From Candidatus Zixiibacteriota bacterium (lineage in GTDB: Bacteria; Zixibacteria; MSB-5A5; GN15; FEB-12): a DNA stretch of 8,779 nucleotides. The notes below the pieces were generated by a model. The model was not told the origin of the DNA. It did no database searches and saw only the letters and a list, made by a program, of their open reading frames with translations. Location of the stretch: the NCBI GenBank assembly GCA_003641405.1, contig QNAF01000103.1, positions 1-8,779 of the forward strand, in the 5' to 3' direction. Shown piece after piece: positions 1 to 7,239 of this stretch (within the stretch, counting starts at the first letter, position 1; every line of letters starts with the position of its first letter). Position numbers and translations under genes: made by a program.

Positions 1-2
1 AC

Positions 3-92
3 ATTCAATCCAAAATATTCAGCATTGACTTGAAAGACGGTATCTACCGGGCTTCCGGCTTCTATAGCGGCTTGAGAATCGCGGACCAGTAA
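3..92 (+). CDS. Possible 3' end of a convergent gene (partial, uncertain)
   Basis: The plus-strand frame starting at base 3 is open from the left edge to a TAA at 90-92 and gives 29 residues ending FYSGLRIADQ. The composition looks protein-like (SIDLKDGIYRASGF), and the other two plus-strand frames close quickly. It would overlap the end of the methyltransferase gene by 31 bases tail to tail. I do not recognise a family, and 29 residues are too few to prove coding. If it is not real, bases 1-61 are simply an intergenic stretch. Confidence 0.25.
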   Translation: MQSKIFSIDLKDGIYRASGFYSGLRIADQ

Positions 93-718
93 CAAGTCTT
101 GTGAACAAGCGAAACAATCTCGAACGTCTCCTCAAAATACCCGACTAGGTCGTCACGAGAGAAGTAGTTCTTCAAAATAACATACTCCTCGCCGTTGTCC
201 AGAAACCGTTTCTTGTACTTGTTTCCGAAGTGATCGATCCCGACAGGACGCATCTCAGGGCCTTCCGCAGGGGGATTGTTGTCGATCATCCATATCTGGC
301 CAGTTTTTTTCAAGGGAGCCGCCAGAACTTCAAACAGCCGGTCATACTCCTGTTTTGGCTGGTGCGAGAACCAGAACCCCAGCGCCACAATATCGTACTT
401 GTCGCTGCCGAATGACTCCGTAAACATGTCGGCTTCCGCAAACTCCACCGGCACACGGTAGGTTTTCTTTCGTGCTTCGACTAACATCTCCGGTGCGCTA
501 TCAACCGCCATGATAGATGAGGCGGTCTCGCTCATTATCTTTGTCCAGTAACCGGTGCCGCAGGCCAACTCAAGCACGTCCTTGCCTTTGACCAGGTCAC
601 GAAGCAGACCGGCTTGCTCGTCGATTTCAGCCCGTCTCTGCGGATTGTCCCGATAGTAGATCTGTTCGTACTCCGGCGCTCTTGCCCGATAGTATTCCTG
701 TAGTTCACGATTTTGCAT
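62..718 (-). CDS. Class I SAM-dependent methyltransferase
   Basis: 218 residues, a usual length for a stand-alone Rossmann-fold methyltransferase. Motif I is VLELACGTGYWT (48-59), which binds S-adenosylmethionine. The acidic residue after strand 2 is D73 (MAVDSAPEML, 70-79), followed by AEADMF (95-100) and YDIVALGFWFSHQP (108-121) in the motif IV position. The N-terminal part (YYRARAPEYEQIYYRD) resembles the cap helix of small-molecule methyltransferases. I cannot name the substrate. The ATG at 718 lies 14 bases inside the flavoprotein gene, with only a weak purine-rich ribosome site (AAGAGAGAAC), so translation is probably coupled. The TAG stop at 64-62 has no convincing terminator in the 61 bases beyond it. 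It may be the last gene of the transcript. Confidence 0.9.
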   Translation of the reverse strand: MQNRELQEYYRARAPEYEQIYYRDNPQRRAEIDEQAGLLRDLVKGKDVLELACGTGYWTKIMSETASSIMAVDSAPEMLVEARKKTYRVPVEFAEADMFTESFGSDKYDIVALGFWFSHQPKQEYDRLFEVLAAPLKKTGQIWMIDNNPPAEGPEMRPVGIDHFGNKYKKRFLDNGEEYVILKNYFSRDDLVGYFEETFEIVSLVHKTCYWSAILKPL

Positions 719-1334
719 GTTCTCTCTTGAGTATATCGGCCAGATGCCGCCCCAGCCTGTTTGCTTCTTCTAATGTTTCAGGGCAGTCTCTCACCTGACC
801 CGCTATCCGATGGTCCGACGAAACGAACTTAACAACTCCCTCATTAACAACCTCCACCCACTCCAGAAAACCCGCCACGCATCGCCTGGCGCCTTCAAAC
901 CACCCCTGCTCTCCACTGATCAACACCATGGCCCCCGGTCTTCGCCGTGCAAGCCTGACGGGAAACACTTTCTGTCGATCAGAACTATCCGTGTCAAAAT
1001 CCGCCGGACGGAAACAGCAACAGCGGTCAATGAATGCCTTGGCCTGCGATGACACGGAATCAAAAAAGATCGGTGTGCCAAACAAAACACAGTCTGCCTG
1101 AGCGAGTTTCCGAAGAACCACTCTGGCCTCATCATCCAGGAAACAGAACTCCGGCGCCGGGGATTCACCACACGCCTGGCAACCGACAAAATCAAGCTCA
1201 TTGAGTTGCACGGACGATCTCTGAACCCTGTCACTCTTCACATTATCCACAATGGCCTGAGCTATTGCTCCAAGGAGAATCTCAGTTGAAGACCCCGGTG
1301 TCGGCGAACCACAGATAGACAGTACCCTAATCAA
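705..1334 (-). CDS. NADPH-dependent FMN reductase / iron-sulfur-flavoprotein-like protein
   Basis: From the TTG at 1334 the product is 209 residues. It begins MIRVLSICGSPTPGSSTEILL, the first strand and FMN-phosphate loop (GSPTPGSST, 9-17) of the flavodoxin-like reductase family. A second flavin-contact segment, LFGTPIFFDSVSSQAKAFIDR, follows at about 88-108. Between them lies GCQACGESPAPEFCFLDDE (51-69). In iron-sulfur flavoproteins this region carries four cysteines spaced C-x2-C-x2-C-x5-C. Here C52, C55 and C64 are in register, but the third position is Ser58, so a normal [4Fe-4S] cluster is doubtful. The run CCC just after FIDR is unusual. The likely role is a cytoplasmic FMN-dependent reductase or electron carrier; the substrate cannot be told. 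The start overlaps the ABC-F stop by 8 bases and the end overlaps the methyltransferase by 14. Confidence 0.85.
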   Translation of the reverse strand: MIRVLSICGSPTPGSSTEILLGAIAQAIVDNVKSDRVQRSSVQLNELDFVGCQACGESPAPEFCFLDDEARVVLRKLAQADCVLFGTPIFFDSVSSQAKAFIDRCCCFRPADFDTDSSDRQKVFPVRLARRRPGAMVLISGEQGWFEGARRCVAGFLEWVEVVNEGVVKFVSSDHRIAGQVRDCPETLEEANRLGRHLADILKREHAKS

Positions 1335-3210
1335 TGTCAGTCGCCTCCAACTGCTCAAGCTGCGCAAAGAGGTTTAGAATCTCATCCTCGGTTGCCTTCT
1401 TGCGATCTGCCGTCGCATGAAGCTGCTCCCAGTCATCCCTGGGAATCTCACTCTCCAACTGATGAGCAATTCCCACGAGTTCTTTTTCAAGCCGTTCGAT
1501 GTTTGCCTTGGTTTTCTCAATCTGCTTCTTCAGTCGCGAGCGGCGTTTTGACTGCTCTTTGAACTCAATGAAGTCCTGTTTCTGTTTCTTGTTTTTGACC
1601 TTCGGCGGCGGCTTGACGGAAGTCATCTTCTCCCGGAAATAGCTGTAGTTGCCGTTGAAGACTCTCGCTCCACCACCATCGAGATGGACTGTTCTTTCCA
1701 CAACCTGATCAAGGAAATGCCGGTCGTGACTGACTACCAGGTAGCTGCCATCGTATTCTTTGAGCGCTGACTCCAGGGCCTCACGGGCGTAGATATCCAG
1801 ATGGTTGGTCGGTTCATCGAGGATGATAAAATTGGCGGGATGATAGAGCAGTTGCGCCATACAGAGCTTGGTTTTCTCGCCGCCGGACAGGGCCGATACA
1901 ACCTTCAGCACATCGTCGCCGGTGAATCCGAAACGCCCAAGAAAAGACCTCATGGTGCCGACTTCCGCCGACGGATCAATCTCCCACAGATTGTCAAGGA
2001 CGGTGGCATCCTCCCTCAAGTCAGACAGCTCCTGATCGAAATAGGCAACATTGACATTGTTTCCGAGTCGGACATCGCCGGATATCGGCTCAAGCTCGCC
2101 AATCAACGATTTGAGCAAAGTCGACTTTCCTGATCCATTACGACCGATCAACCCGACTTTGTCCCCGCGATAAATGTCAAATGACACACCTTCCAGCACC
2201 GGTTTACTACTATACCCCAGCGATACGTCCTCAAACGAAACCACATGGTGGAACGAACGCCCCGAGGACTGCACTTTGATTGTCGGACCTCTGCCATCTG
2301 TTTGCGGCGGAGGCAGCCGCTTGATGCGACTGAGGTACTTCAATCGGGACTGCGCCTGCTTTGTTTTCTGGCCAGCCATATACTTCCGCACAAAACCTTC
2401 GACCCGTTTGATCTCCTCCTGCTGATGGCGGTAGTGGTGCTCTGCCAGCTCTCGGCGCGCTACTCTTTCTTTCAGGTATCTCTCGAACCCGCCCGTGTAA
2501 TTTTCGAGCTTGCCAAGAGTTATCTCCCAGACCTTGTCGGCCGTCGCGGTAAGGAAAGCTCTGTCGTGAGAAACGACAATACAGGCCTTGCTAAGCTTGC
2601 TCAGGTACTCTTCGAGCCAGATGGTCGATTCGATATCAAGGTGGTTGGTCGGCTCGTCGAGCAGCAGAAGATTCCCGCGTCCTGCCAGAAGCCGCGCCAG
2701 TCCGGCCCTGTTCTTTTCACCGCCGGAGAAATTGCGCAGTCGATCGGTGTATCTCTCAGCCCCGAACCCGAGTCCGGATAATATAATCGATATCTCACTC
2801 TCAAAAATAAAACCACCCTGCTGTTCGAAATCATGCTGGAGTGTCCCCAGTCGATCAAGCTGTACTCTGTCAGAAGGGTTGTCTTCGAGATAATGCTCCA
2901 GTCGTTGGATCTCTTTAAACATCGCAATCAGGTCGGCACGTGAGTCAGCCACAAAATCGAACAGGGTCATGTCAAGATAGTCTGACTTTTCCTGTTCTAC
3001 ATAGTCGACCACACACTTTCGCGAGTACGTGATATTGCCCGAGTCAGGGTTTTGCTTGCGAGCCAGGAGTTCCAGGAGGGTTGTCTTGCCGATTCCGTTC
3101 TTGCCGACCAATGCAATGCGGTCACCCTCCACTATTGTGAAAGATGCACATTCGATGATAACCTGATCTCGAAACTTCTTGGAAATGTTCTCTGCCGAGA
3201 GAAGAGTCAC
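1327..3210 (-). CDS. ABC-F family ATPase (ribosome-associated, Uup/YdiF-like)
   Basis: Tandem ATPase of 627 residues without membrane segments, the ABC-F layout. Domain 1 has Walker A GKNGIGKT (36-43), signature FSGGEK (161-166), Walker B LLLLDEPTNHLD (181-192) and H-loop SHDR (214-217). Domain 2 has Walker A GRNGSGKS (356-363), signature LSGGEK (441-446), Walker B IILDEPTNHLD (462-472) and SHDR (494-497). All catalytic motifs are intact. The linker (about 233-320) is rich in Arg, Lys and Gln and contains RKYMAGQKTKQAQSR, the usual P-site tRNA interaction segment. A charged coiled coil (about 540-625) follows, as in Uup-type proteins. ABC-F proteins bind the ribosomal E site and act on stalled translation; some protect against antibiotics. 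Nothing in the sequence points to a particular resistance class, so a housekeeping role is my guess. The GTG start is set by a good ribosome site, and the 3' end overlaps the next gene by 8 bases. Confidence 0.95.
   Translation of the reverse strand: MTLLSAENISKKFRDQVIIECASFTIVEGDRIALVGKNGIGKTTLLELLARKQNPDSGNITYSRKCVVDYVEQEKSDYLDMTLFDFVADSRADLIAMFKEIQRLEHYLEDNPSDRVQLDRLGTLQHDFEQQGGFIFESEISIILSGLGFGAERYTDRLRNFSGGEKNRAGLARLLAGRGNLLLLDEPTNHLDIESTIWLEEYLSKLSKACIVVSHDRAFLTATADKVWEITLGKLENYTGGFERYLKERVARRELAEHHYRHQQEEIKRVEGFVRKYMAGQKTKQAQSRLKYLSRIKRLPPPQTDGRGPTIKVQSSGRSFHHVVSFEDVSLGYSSKPVLEGVSFDIYRGDKVGLIGRNGSGKSTLLKSLIGELEPISGDVRLGNNVNVAYFDQELSDLREDATVLDNLWEIDPSAEVGTMRSFLGRFGFTGDDVLKVVSALSGGEKTKLCMAQLLYHPANFIILDEPTNHLDIYAREALESALKEYDGSYLVVSHDRHFLDQVVERTVHLDGGGARVFNGNYSYFREKMTSVKPPPKVKNKKQKQDFIEFKEQSKRRSRLKKQIEKTKANIERLEKELVGIAHQLESEIPRDDWEQLHATADRKKATEDEILNLFAQLEQLEATDID
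1344..1348 (-). promoter_or_regulatory. Ribosome binding site GGAGG for the flavoprotein, inside the ABC-F gene
   Basis: GGAGG on the minus strand sits 9 bases ahead of the TTG at 1334-1332. It lies within the last codons of the ABC-F gene. It supports this TTG over the upstream TTG at 1367, which would add 11 residues (LRSLSSWRRLT) that do not look like the start of a flavodoxin fold. Confidence 0.75.
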
Positions 3211-3213
3211 GTA

Positions 3214-5280
3214 TTACTCCTCAGCCGGAGACCTGCGCCCCAGAATCATCTCCAGCGCCAGGAGCAAAACGGCGATCCACAGGAACACCTGCCAAAGCTC
3301 TTTCCCGACCCTGAACCCGGAGATGACTTCGGCCATGTCCTCACCCAACTCGACCCGGTGACAGTCGTCTGCTCCCAGTGAGACCAGGAACTGATCTATA
3401 TCAGCGCTCGCAAGATCGCACTCGGGCGGATCGATATTAATCGCAAAGCGGTCGATTTCGCGACCCCGATGCAAAACATGATAGATACCGGAGCGTCCGA
3501 GCACTCCGGTGTGAATCACCAGCACGCCGTTCTCATCTTCCGGCGGAATACTGACCACGGTAGAATCAGGCGCGATAAATTCGATTGCCTCAATGGTTGC
3601 TCCCGCAAGCGGCAGCGATCGAGTAATGCTCTCGCCGGTGTAGAGACGCAGATCAAGACTGGAGAGATCTGAAGCCAGGTACTCGGCAAGTCTCGACACA
3701 AACGGAACAATAAAACCATGCACGGTCAAATCAGAGTACTCAGGCGACATCGGACCGGTAAAAACCAGCACCTTGCCGTCACCGAACTGTGCCTCTGTCA
3801 GTGCTGCCTGATCGCCGGTGAACAAGGCCAGTGGCCGGGCGTTATCGAGCAAATGAAGCTTAGGGAGTGAGAAAAACTTGATCGCCGGAAGTGTTGCTTC
3901 ATCGAAGCCAAAAACCGTGAAGATCGGATGATCCAGGTCAACCCATTTGAGAGAGTAGTACCCGGCACGTGTGAAATCCCGCCTGGCGGCGCGGTCAAAG
4001 AAAACGCCTGTGAAATCGGCAAATGATTCATTGAAGAACTCTACGTCGGTATTCCCACCGTACGTAATCAACAACGATTTGCCTCGCCTGACAAAAGACT
4101 TCAGGCGTGAGACATAGATTTCCTCAAGGTTCGGTGCACCCACCATCACAACAACATCATAATCGTTGAAATCCACACCTGATAGTTGAGCGGGTTTTGC
4201 TTCTTTCACCGACCAATACTGCCCGTCTGATGATGGCGGCTTCAGAGCCATCGACATAAAACGAGCGGCCGGATCGCCGTCTATTATCAGGACATTAAAC
4301 TGGTCGGGAACCGCCAGGGAGAAATAGTACCTGTTATTACCGGGATACTTGTCGTCAGAGAGTTCCACGTATCCGCTGTGAAGTCCCGTGCGGGTTACGG
4401 AACGCACGAAACGGACCGTTGACTCACTCGTGCCCTCGACTTCGAAATCGGTTTGGGCCACTCGCTTGCCGTTTAGAAACAGCGAAGCTATCCCGTCCGT
4501 CATAGTTTCACGACCAAAGTTGCGAATAGTCGCCACCAACTCAAAGTCGTGTCCCGGCTGAATCAACTGACCGCCGAAATCAAGAGCAACAACACCGACA
4601 TCGGTGTTATCCTCAAGGGGTAAATCAACCATGTAGATTTCAGCCTGAAAGTCGCGCAGCAGTTCCTGCTCAGGCAGGGAAGTTCTTTGCCGGTCTGTTA
4701 CAATGTAGATTTCTTTGTTCGCATTTATGGCGTTTCCCAGCAGGCGAATGGTCTTCTCAATAGCCGCCCCCATGTCCGCCACCGCTCCCGCCGCAGGAAT
4801 CTGCTCGAGCCGTTCAAGCGCCACCGCGGCCGTAGAGAACATTTCGGGAGCCGACTCGGAAGAACGATCCAGCGCCATCAGGCAGATCTCGTCAGCCTGA
4901 CTGAATGTCTTCAGAAGCTGCGCTGTGCGCTGACGAGCTATCTCAAAAAGATTGCCATCAGTCACGTACCTGCTCATCGACGCCGAATTGTCGAACAGGA
5001 TCACGGCCGAGACTGACGCGTGCGACCCAACAGCACCATCTTTCGACGTCGGGCGCGCAAAAGCAATGACTACCGCAAAGATGATCAGCATGCGCAGAAG
5101 CAACAGCAGTAACTGTCGTATTTTCAACCGACGAAGTTGGCGTTTCTGCATTTCCTTGAGATGCCTCAGGGACGAGAACTCCACTACTTTCACTCGACGC
5201 CGCGAGAACAAGTGTATGATAAGCGGTATCAGAGCCGCGGCGGCGGCAAACAGAACAGTAGCATTAAGAAAACCGAACAT
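3214..5280 (-). CDS. BatA-type membrane protein with von Willebrand factor A domain
   Basis: The 688 residues begin with a BatA N-terminal domain: helix 1 (about 5-26), a basic loop (RRRVKVVEFSSLRHLKEMQ, with more Arg/Lys to 55), then helix 2 (57-76). The positive loop should be cytoplasmic and the rest periplasmic, up to a third helix at about 661-680 followed by GRRSPAEE. A VWA domain spans roughly 90-220, with the metal-site loop DNSAS (97-101) and the later TD (195-196). The usual MIDAS threonine is Ala168 (VADMGAAI). Residues 230-320 look like an Ig/CARDB-like fold. Residues 327-540 resemble the glutamine-amidotransferase-like part of large BatA proteins (VLIIDGDPAARF; later GKVLVFTGP). 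Bat proteins are linked with envelope stress and MoxR ATPases in other bacteria, but no MoxR or DUF58 gene is seen here. The gene begins 3 bases after the TPR gene with no clear ribosome site, so coupled translation is likely. Specific function unknown. Confidence 0.88.
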   Translation of the reverse strand: MFGFLNATVLFAAAAALIPLIIHLFSRRRVKVVEFSSLRHLKEMQKRQLRRLKIRQLLLLLLRMLIIFAVVIAFARPTSKDGAVGSHASVSAVILFDNSASMSRYVTDGNLFEIARQRTAQLLKTFSQADEICLMALDRSSESAPEMFSTAAVALERLEQIPAAGAVADMGAAIEKTIRLLGNAINANKEIYIVTDRQRTSLPEQELLRDFQAEIYMVDLPLEDNTDVGVVALDFGGQLIQPGHDFELVATIRNFGRETMTDGIASLFLNGKRVAQTDFEVEGTSESTVRFVRSVTRTGLHSGYVELSDDKYPGNNRYYFSLAVPDQFNVLIIDGDPAARFMSMALKPPSSDGQYWSVKEAKPAQLSGVDFNDYDVVVMVGAPNLEEIYVSRLKSFVRRGKSLLITYGGNTDVEFFNESFADFTGVFFDRAARRDFTRAGYYSLKWVDLDHPIFTVFGFDEATLPAIKFFSLPKLHLLDNARPLALFTGDQAALTEAQFGDGKVLVFTGPMSPEYSDLTVHGFIVPFVSRLAEYLASDLSSLDLRLYTGESITRSLPLAGATIEAIEFIAPDSTVVSIPPEDENGVLVIHTGVLGRSGIYHVLHRGREIDRFAINIDPPECDLASADIDQFLVSLGADDCHRVELGEDMAEVISGFRVGKELWQVFLWIAVLLLALEMILGRRSPAEE
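3217..3222 (-). promoter_or_regulatory. Ribosome binding site GAGGAG deciding the GTG start of the ABC-F gene
   Basis: Read on the minus strand, the sequence is GAGGAG, then TAATAC, then GTG. The last two glutamate codons of the BatA-type gene form the Shine-Dalgarno sequence, and its TAA stop lies inside the 6-base spacer. This supports GTG at 3210 as the start and suggests that ribosomes finishing one gene load on the next. Confidence 0.75.
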
Positions 5281-5283
5281 GGT

Positions 5284-7194
5284 CTATTGAGTATATGGTG
5301 ATTGAATGTATTTCCTGGCTTCTTCCTGATGGTAGAGTGCCGAGGACAGTGCAAGCACCTTCCCATAATGATCAAGTGCCACGTCGCGCTCACCGCGGAT
5401 ATCGGACGTCTTTCCCAGCCATAACTGAATCATGCCTTCGTAGAATGGGCGTGTCTCCAGAAGCAGTGCTGTCAGCAGATAGTCATAGGCGTTTCCGTTA
5501 TCACCAATGCCAAGATAGCTGATGCCAAGCCACATTGCCCGGATAGGTGATGGACTCGCCTGCGCATTAGGATCGCCAATGATTGCAATTACCCGAGAGA
5601 ACAGTGCCACCGCACGATCCTTGTCTCCGCTGTCACCGGACTGCGTCAGAAGTTCACCAAGCAAAACGCGTGAGCCAACATCAGTAAGGCCTGTTACCGT
5701 GTCTTCGACGATGGATATGAACAACCGCCGCGCCTCCAGGCTGTCACCCTGAAGAGCGTGATTCAGTGCTTGATTAAAGACAATGAAATGATCGGTACTG
5801 TCCAGACTGCGTGCTCGGGCCAGATCTGATGCTGCCTGTTCATACTCACCGTTCATCATCCGGTAAGCCGCCAGTCCCATCCAACCCTTGGCGTTGCCTT
5901 TGTCCAGCTCCAGAAGCCGTATCTGCGCCTCGGCAGCGTCATTGTAGTTCCCTGAGAAGAAACAACCTCGGACGACCTGGCCAAGTGCGTTCAGCGTGTC
6001 CGCTCGACTAGAAGCCAGTCTTAGCATCTCCTGTGCATATTCAAGTGCCAGTCTGTAGTTACGCATCCCTTCGGCCTGCTCGTGATAGTACCTGACCTGA
6101 CCATATTTCATCGTAACGGTGTCCACATAGACAAGCCACTCTGATTCCAACTCCGCAATCGATTTATTGTATACCTCCTCAATCGCCTTTCGCAGATTAA
6201 GATCGTGCGCATTGGTGTACAACTTTTGGAACTGATCGAACTTGTACTGCTCAATCAGATAACGCACGAATGTGGCCGACATTCTGTCTGCGAGAACGGG
6301 GTCGGCTTCGAGATAGTTGTAAGTATCAAGCAGACTGTCCAGCGGAACGGTTCTGCCGTCTCGAATCAGCATCTTCATCTCATAGACGGCAAAAGACAAA
6401 TAGTTGGAGAAACCCTCCGCGAGAAACGGTGGCGCATATCCGTAATTGCGAAGGATCGCAGCATTGTGAGCCAGGAATGGATGAGCCGAGTTGAACGATT
6501 TTGAATAAATCGCAAAGGCCGTGCTCCGTGTAGGGTCAACCATCATCCCAAACCGTTTATCCCAGATGATCGAGTGTATTTCACACGGACACAGGTACAG
6601 GTTGTATTTTCCGGGCAGACTGAAATTAAGCAATTTATCCAGCCGCCGGTATTCATCCTCCATCATCCCCTTCACGGAGTTCCAGTAGAAATCACCAAGA
6701 GTGCGGGGTGCATAATAGATATCCAGATGTGCGGATGGGTCGAACCTGAAATCCTCAGCAGAGTTGTGCCGGTAACCGCAGTATGTTGTGTCAACTGCAA
6801 CTTGTTCTATGGGAGTAATCACCAGACTGTATCCGGAACCGGCCTTACCGACCATATTATCAAATCGCGCGGGAAGTCCATATTCCACGCTGAATGCCCG
6901 AGCCAGATTACCCGGCAGGGCAGTGTGCGAATTGACATGCACCTGGAAAGCAACTCCCACACTGTCGATTCCCGTAACCTTAACATCAAGTGAGAAACCC
7001 ACCAGGAACCCGGTTGCTTCAATGTTCTTCAGGAACTCAACCGTATCCGAATACAAAAGCACGTTGCTGTCCTGCAGCGAGTCGCGCTGAAAAACAGAAA
7101 GTTCACAACTCACAGCCGGCACTTCACCGGTTGCGTTGGCTGTTCCCGCGAGGAGCAGCAACCCTAAAATATAAACCAGTTTCTTAAGCATCAT
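5284..7194 (-). CDS. Secreted TPR protein with a degenerate peptidase-MA-like domain
   Basis: This 636-residue protein starts with a signal peptide: KK at 4-5, a hydrophobic core at about 6-17, and probable cleavage after ANA near 21. There is no lipobox, so it is probably soluble in the periplasm. Residues 25-135 look like a beta-rich domain. Residues 155-360 resemble peptidase-MA (gluzincin) domains: an extended strand (HLDIYYA, 156-162), a helix, then the expected zinc region. There the sequence reads FLAHNAAIL (240-248), so HExxH has become HNAAI, while the downstream glutamate in FLAEGFSNYL survives (E260). A proteolytic role is therefore unlikely. Residues 370-630 hold about five TPR-like helix pairs, for example around 401-430, 435-465 and 469-495, which should bind protein partners. 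Starts at 7194 or 7191 both fit; only a weak AAGAA precedes them. The gene follows a 45-base gap after comB and ends 3 bases before the BatA-type gene, suggesting joint function. Exact role unknown. Confidence 0.82.
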   Translation of the reverse strand: MMLKKLVYILGLLLLAGTANATGEVPAVSCELSVFQRDSLQDSNVLLYSDTVEFLKNIEATGFLVGFSLDVKVTGIDSVGVAFQVHVNSHTALPGNLARAFSVEYGLPARFDNMVGKAGSGYSLVITPIEQVAVDTTYCGYRHNSAEDFRFDPSAHLDIYYAPRTLGDFYWNSVKGMMEDEYRRLDKLLNFSLPGKYNLYLCPCEIHSIIWDKRFGMMVDPTRSTAFAIYSKSFNSAHPFLAHNAAILRNYGYAPPFLAEGFSNYLSFAVYEMKMLIRDGRTVPLDSLLDTYNYLEADPVLADRMSATFVRYLIEQYKFDQFQKLYTNAHDLNLRKAIEEVYNKSIAELESEWLVYVDTVTMKYGQVRYYHEQAEGMRNYRLALEYAQEMLRLASSRADTLNALGQVVRGCFFSGNYNDAAEAQIRLLELDKGNAKGWMGLAAYRMMNGEYEQAASDLARARSLDSTDHFIVFNQALNHALQGDSLEARRLFISIVEDTVTGLTDVGSRVLLGELLTQSGDSGDKDRAVALFSRVIAIIGDPNAQASPSPIRAMWLGISYLGIGDNGNAYDYLLTALLLETRPFYEGMIQLWLGKTSDIRGERDVALDHYGKVLALSSALYHQEEARKYIQSPYTQ

Positions 7195-7239
7195 TTCTTA
7201 TACAGAGTTAGACGCCAAAGGCGCATGTTTCATTCAATT

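Noticed and set aside
1..61. Small inverted repeats after the methyltransferase stop (CCGG-AAGC-CCGG and CGGT-AGAT-ACCG on the minus strand).
   Set aside because: They are overlapping 4-base stems without a following T tract; a rho-independent terminator is not supported.
1799..2663. Near-identical 20-base stretches around 1800-1820 and 2640-2660.
   Set aside because: They encode the LDEPTNHLD Walker B motifs of the two ABC-F halves, 280 codons apart; this is normal domain duplication, not a mobile repeat.
2245..2781. A 178-codon plus-strand open frame inside the ABC-F gene.
   Set aside because: It lies opposite a strongly conserved coding region, has no recognisable domain and looks like a shadow frame.
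7195..7239. Short hairpin (GCGCC-TTT-GGCGT on the minus strand, 7211-7224) and a TATAAG box in the gap between comB and the TPR gene.
   Set aside because: The stem is only four or five pairs with a 3-base loop and no T run, so it is not a terminator. TATAAG touches the start codon and has no -35 box at a normal distance, so I do not call a promoter.
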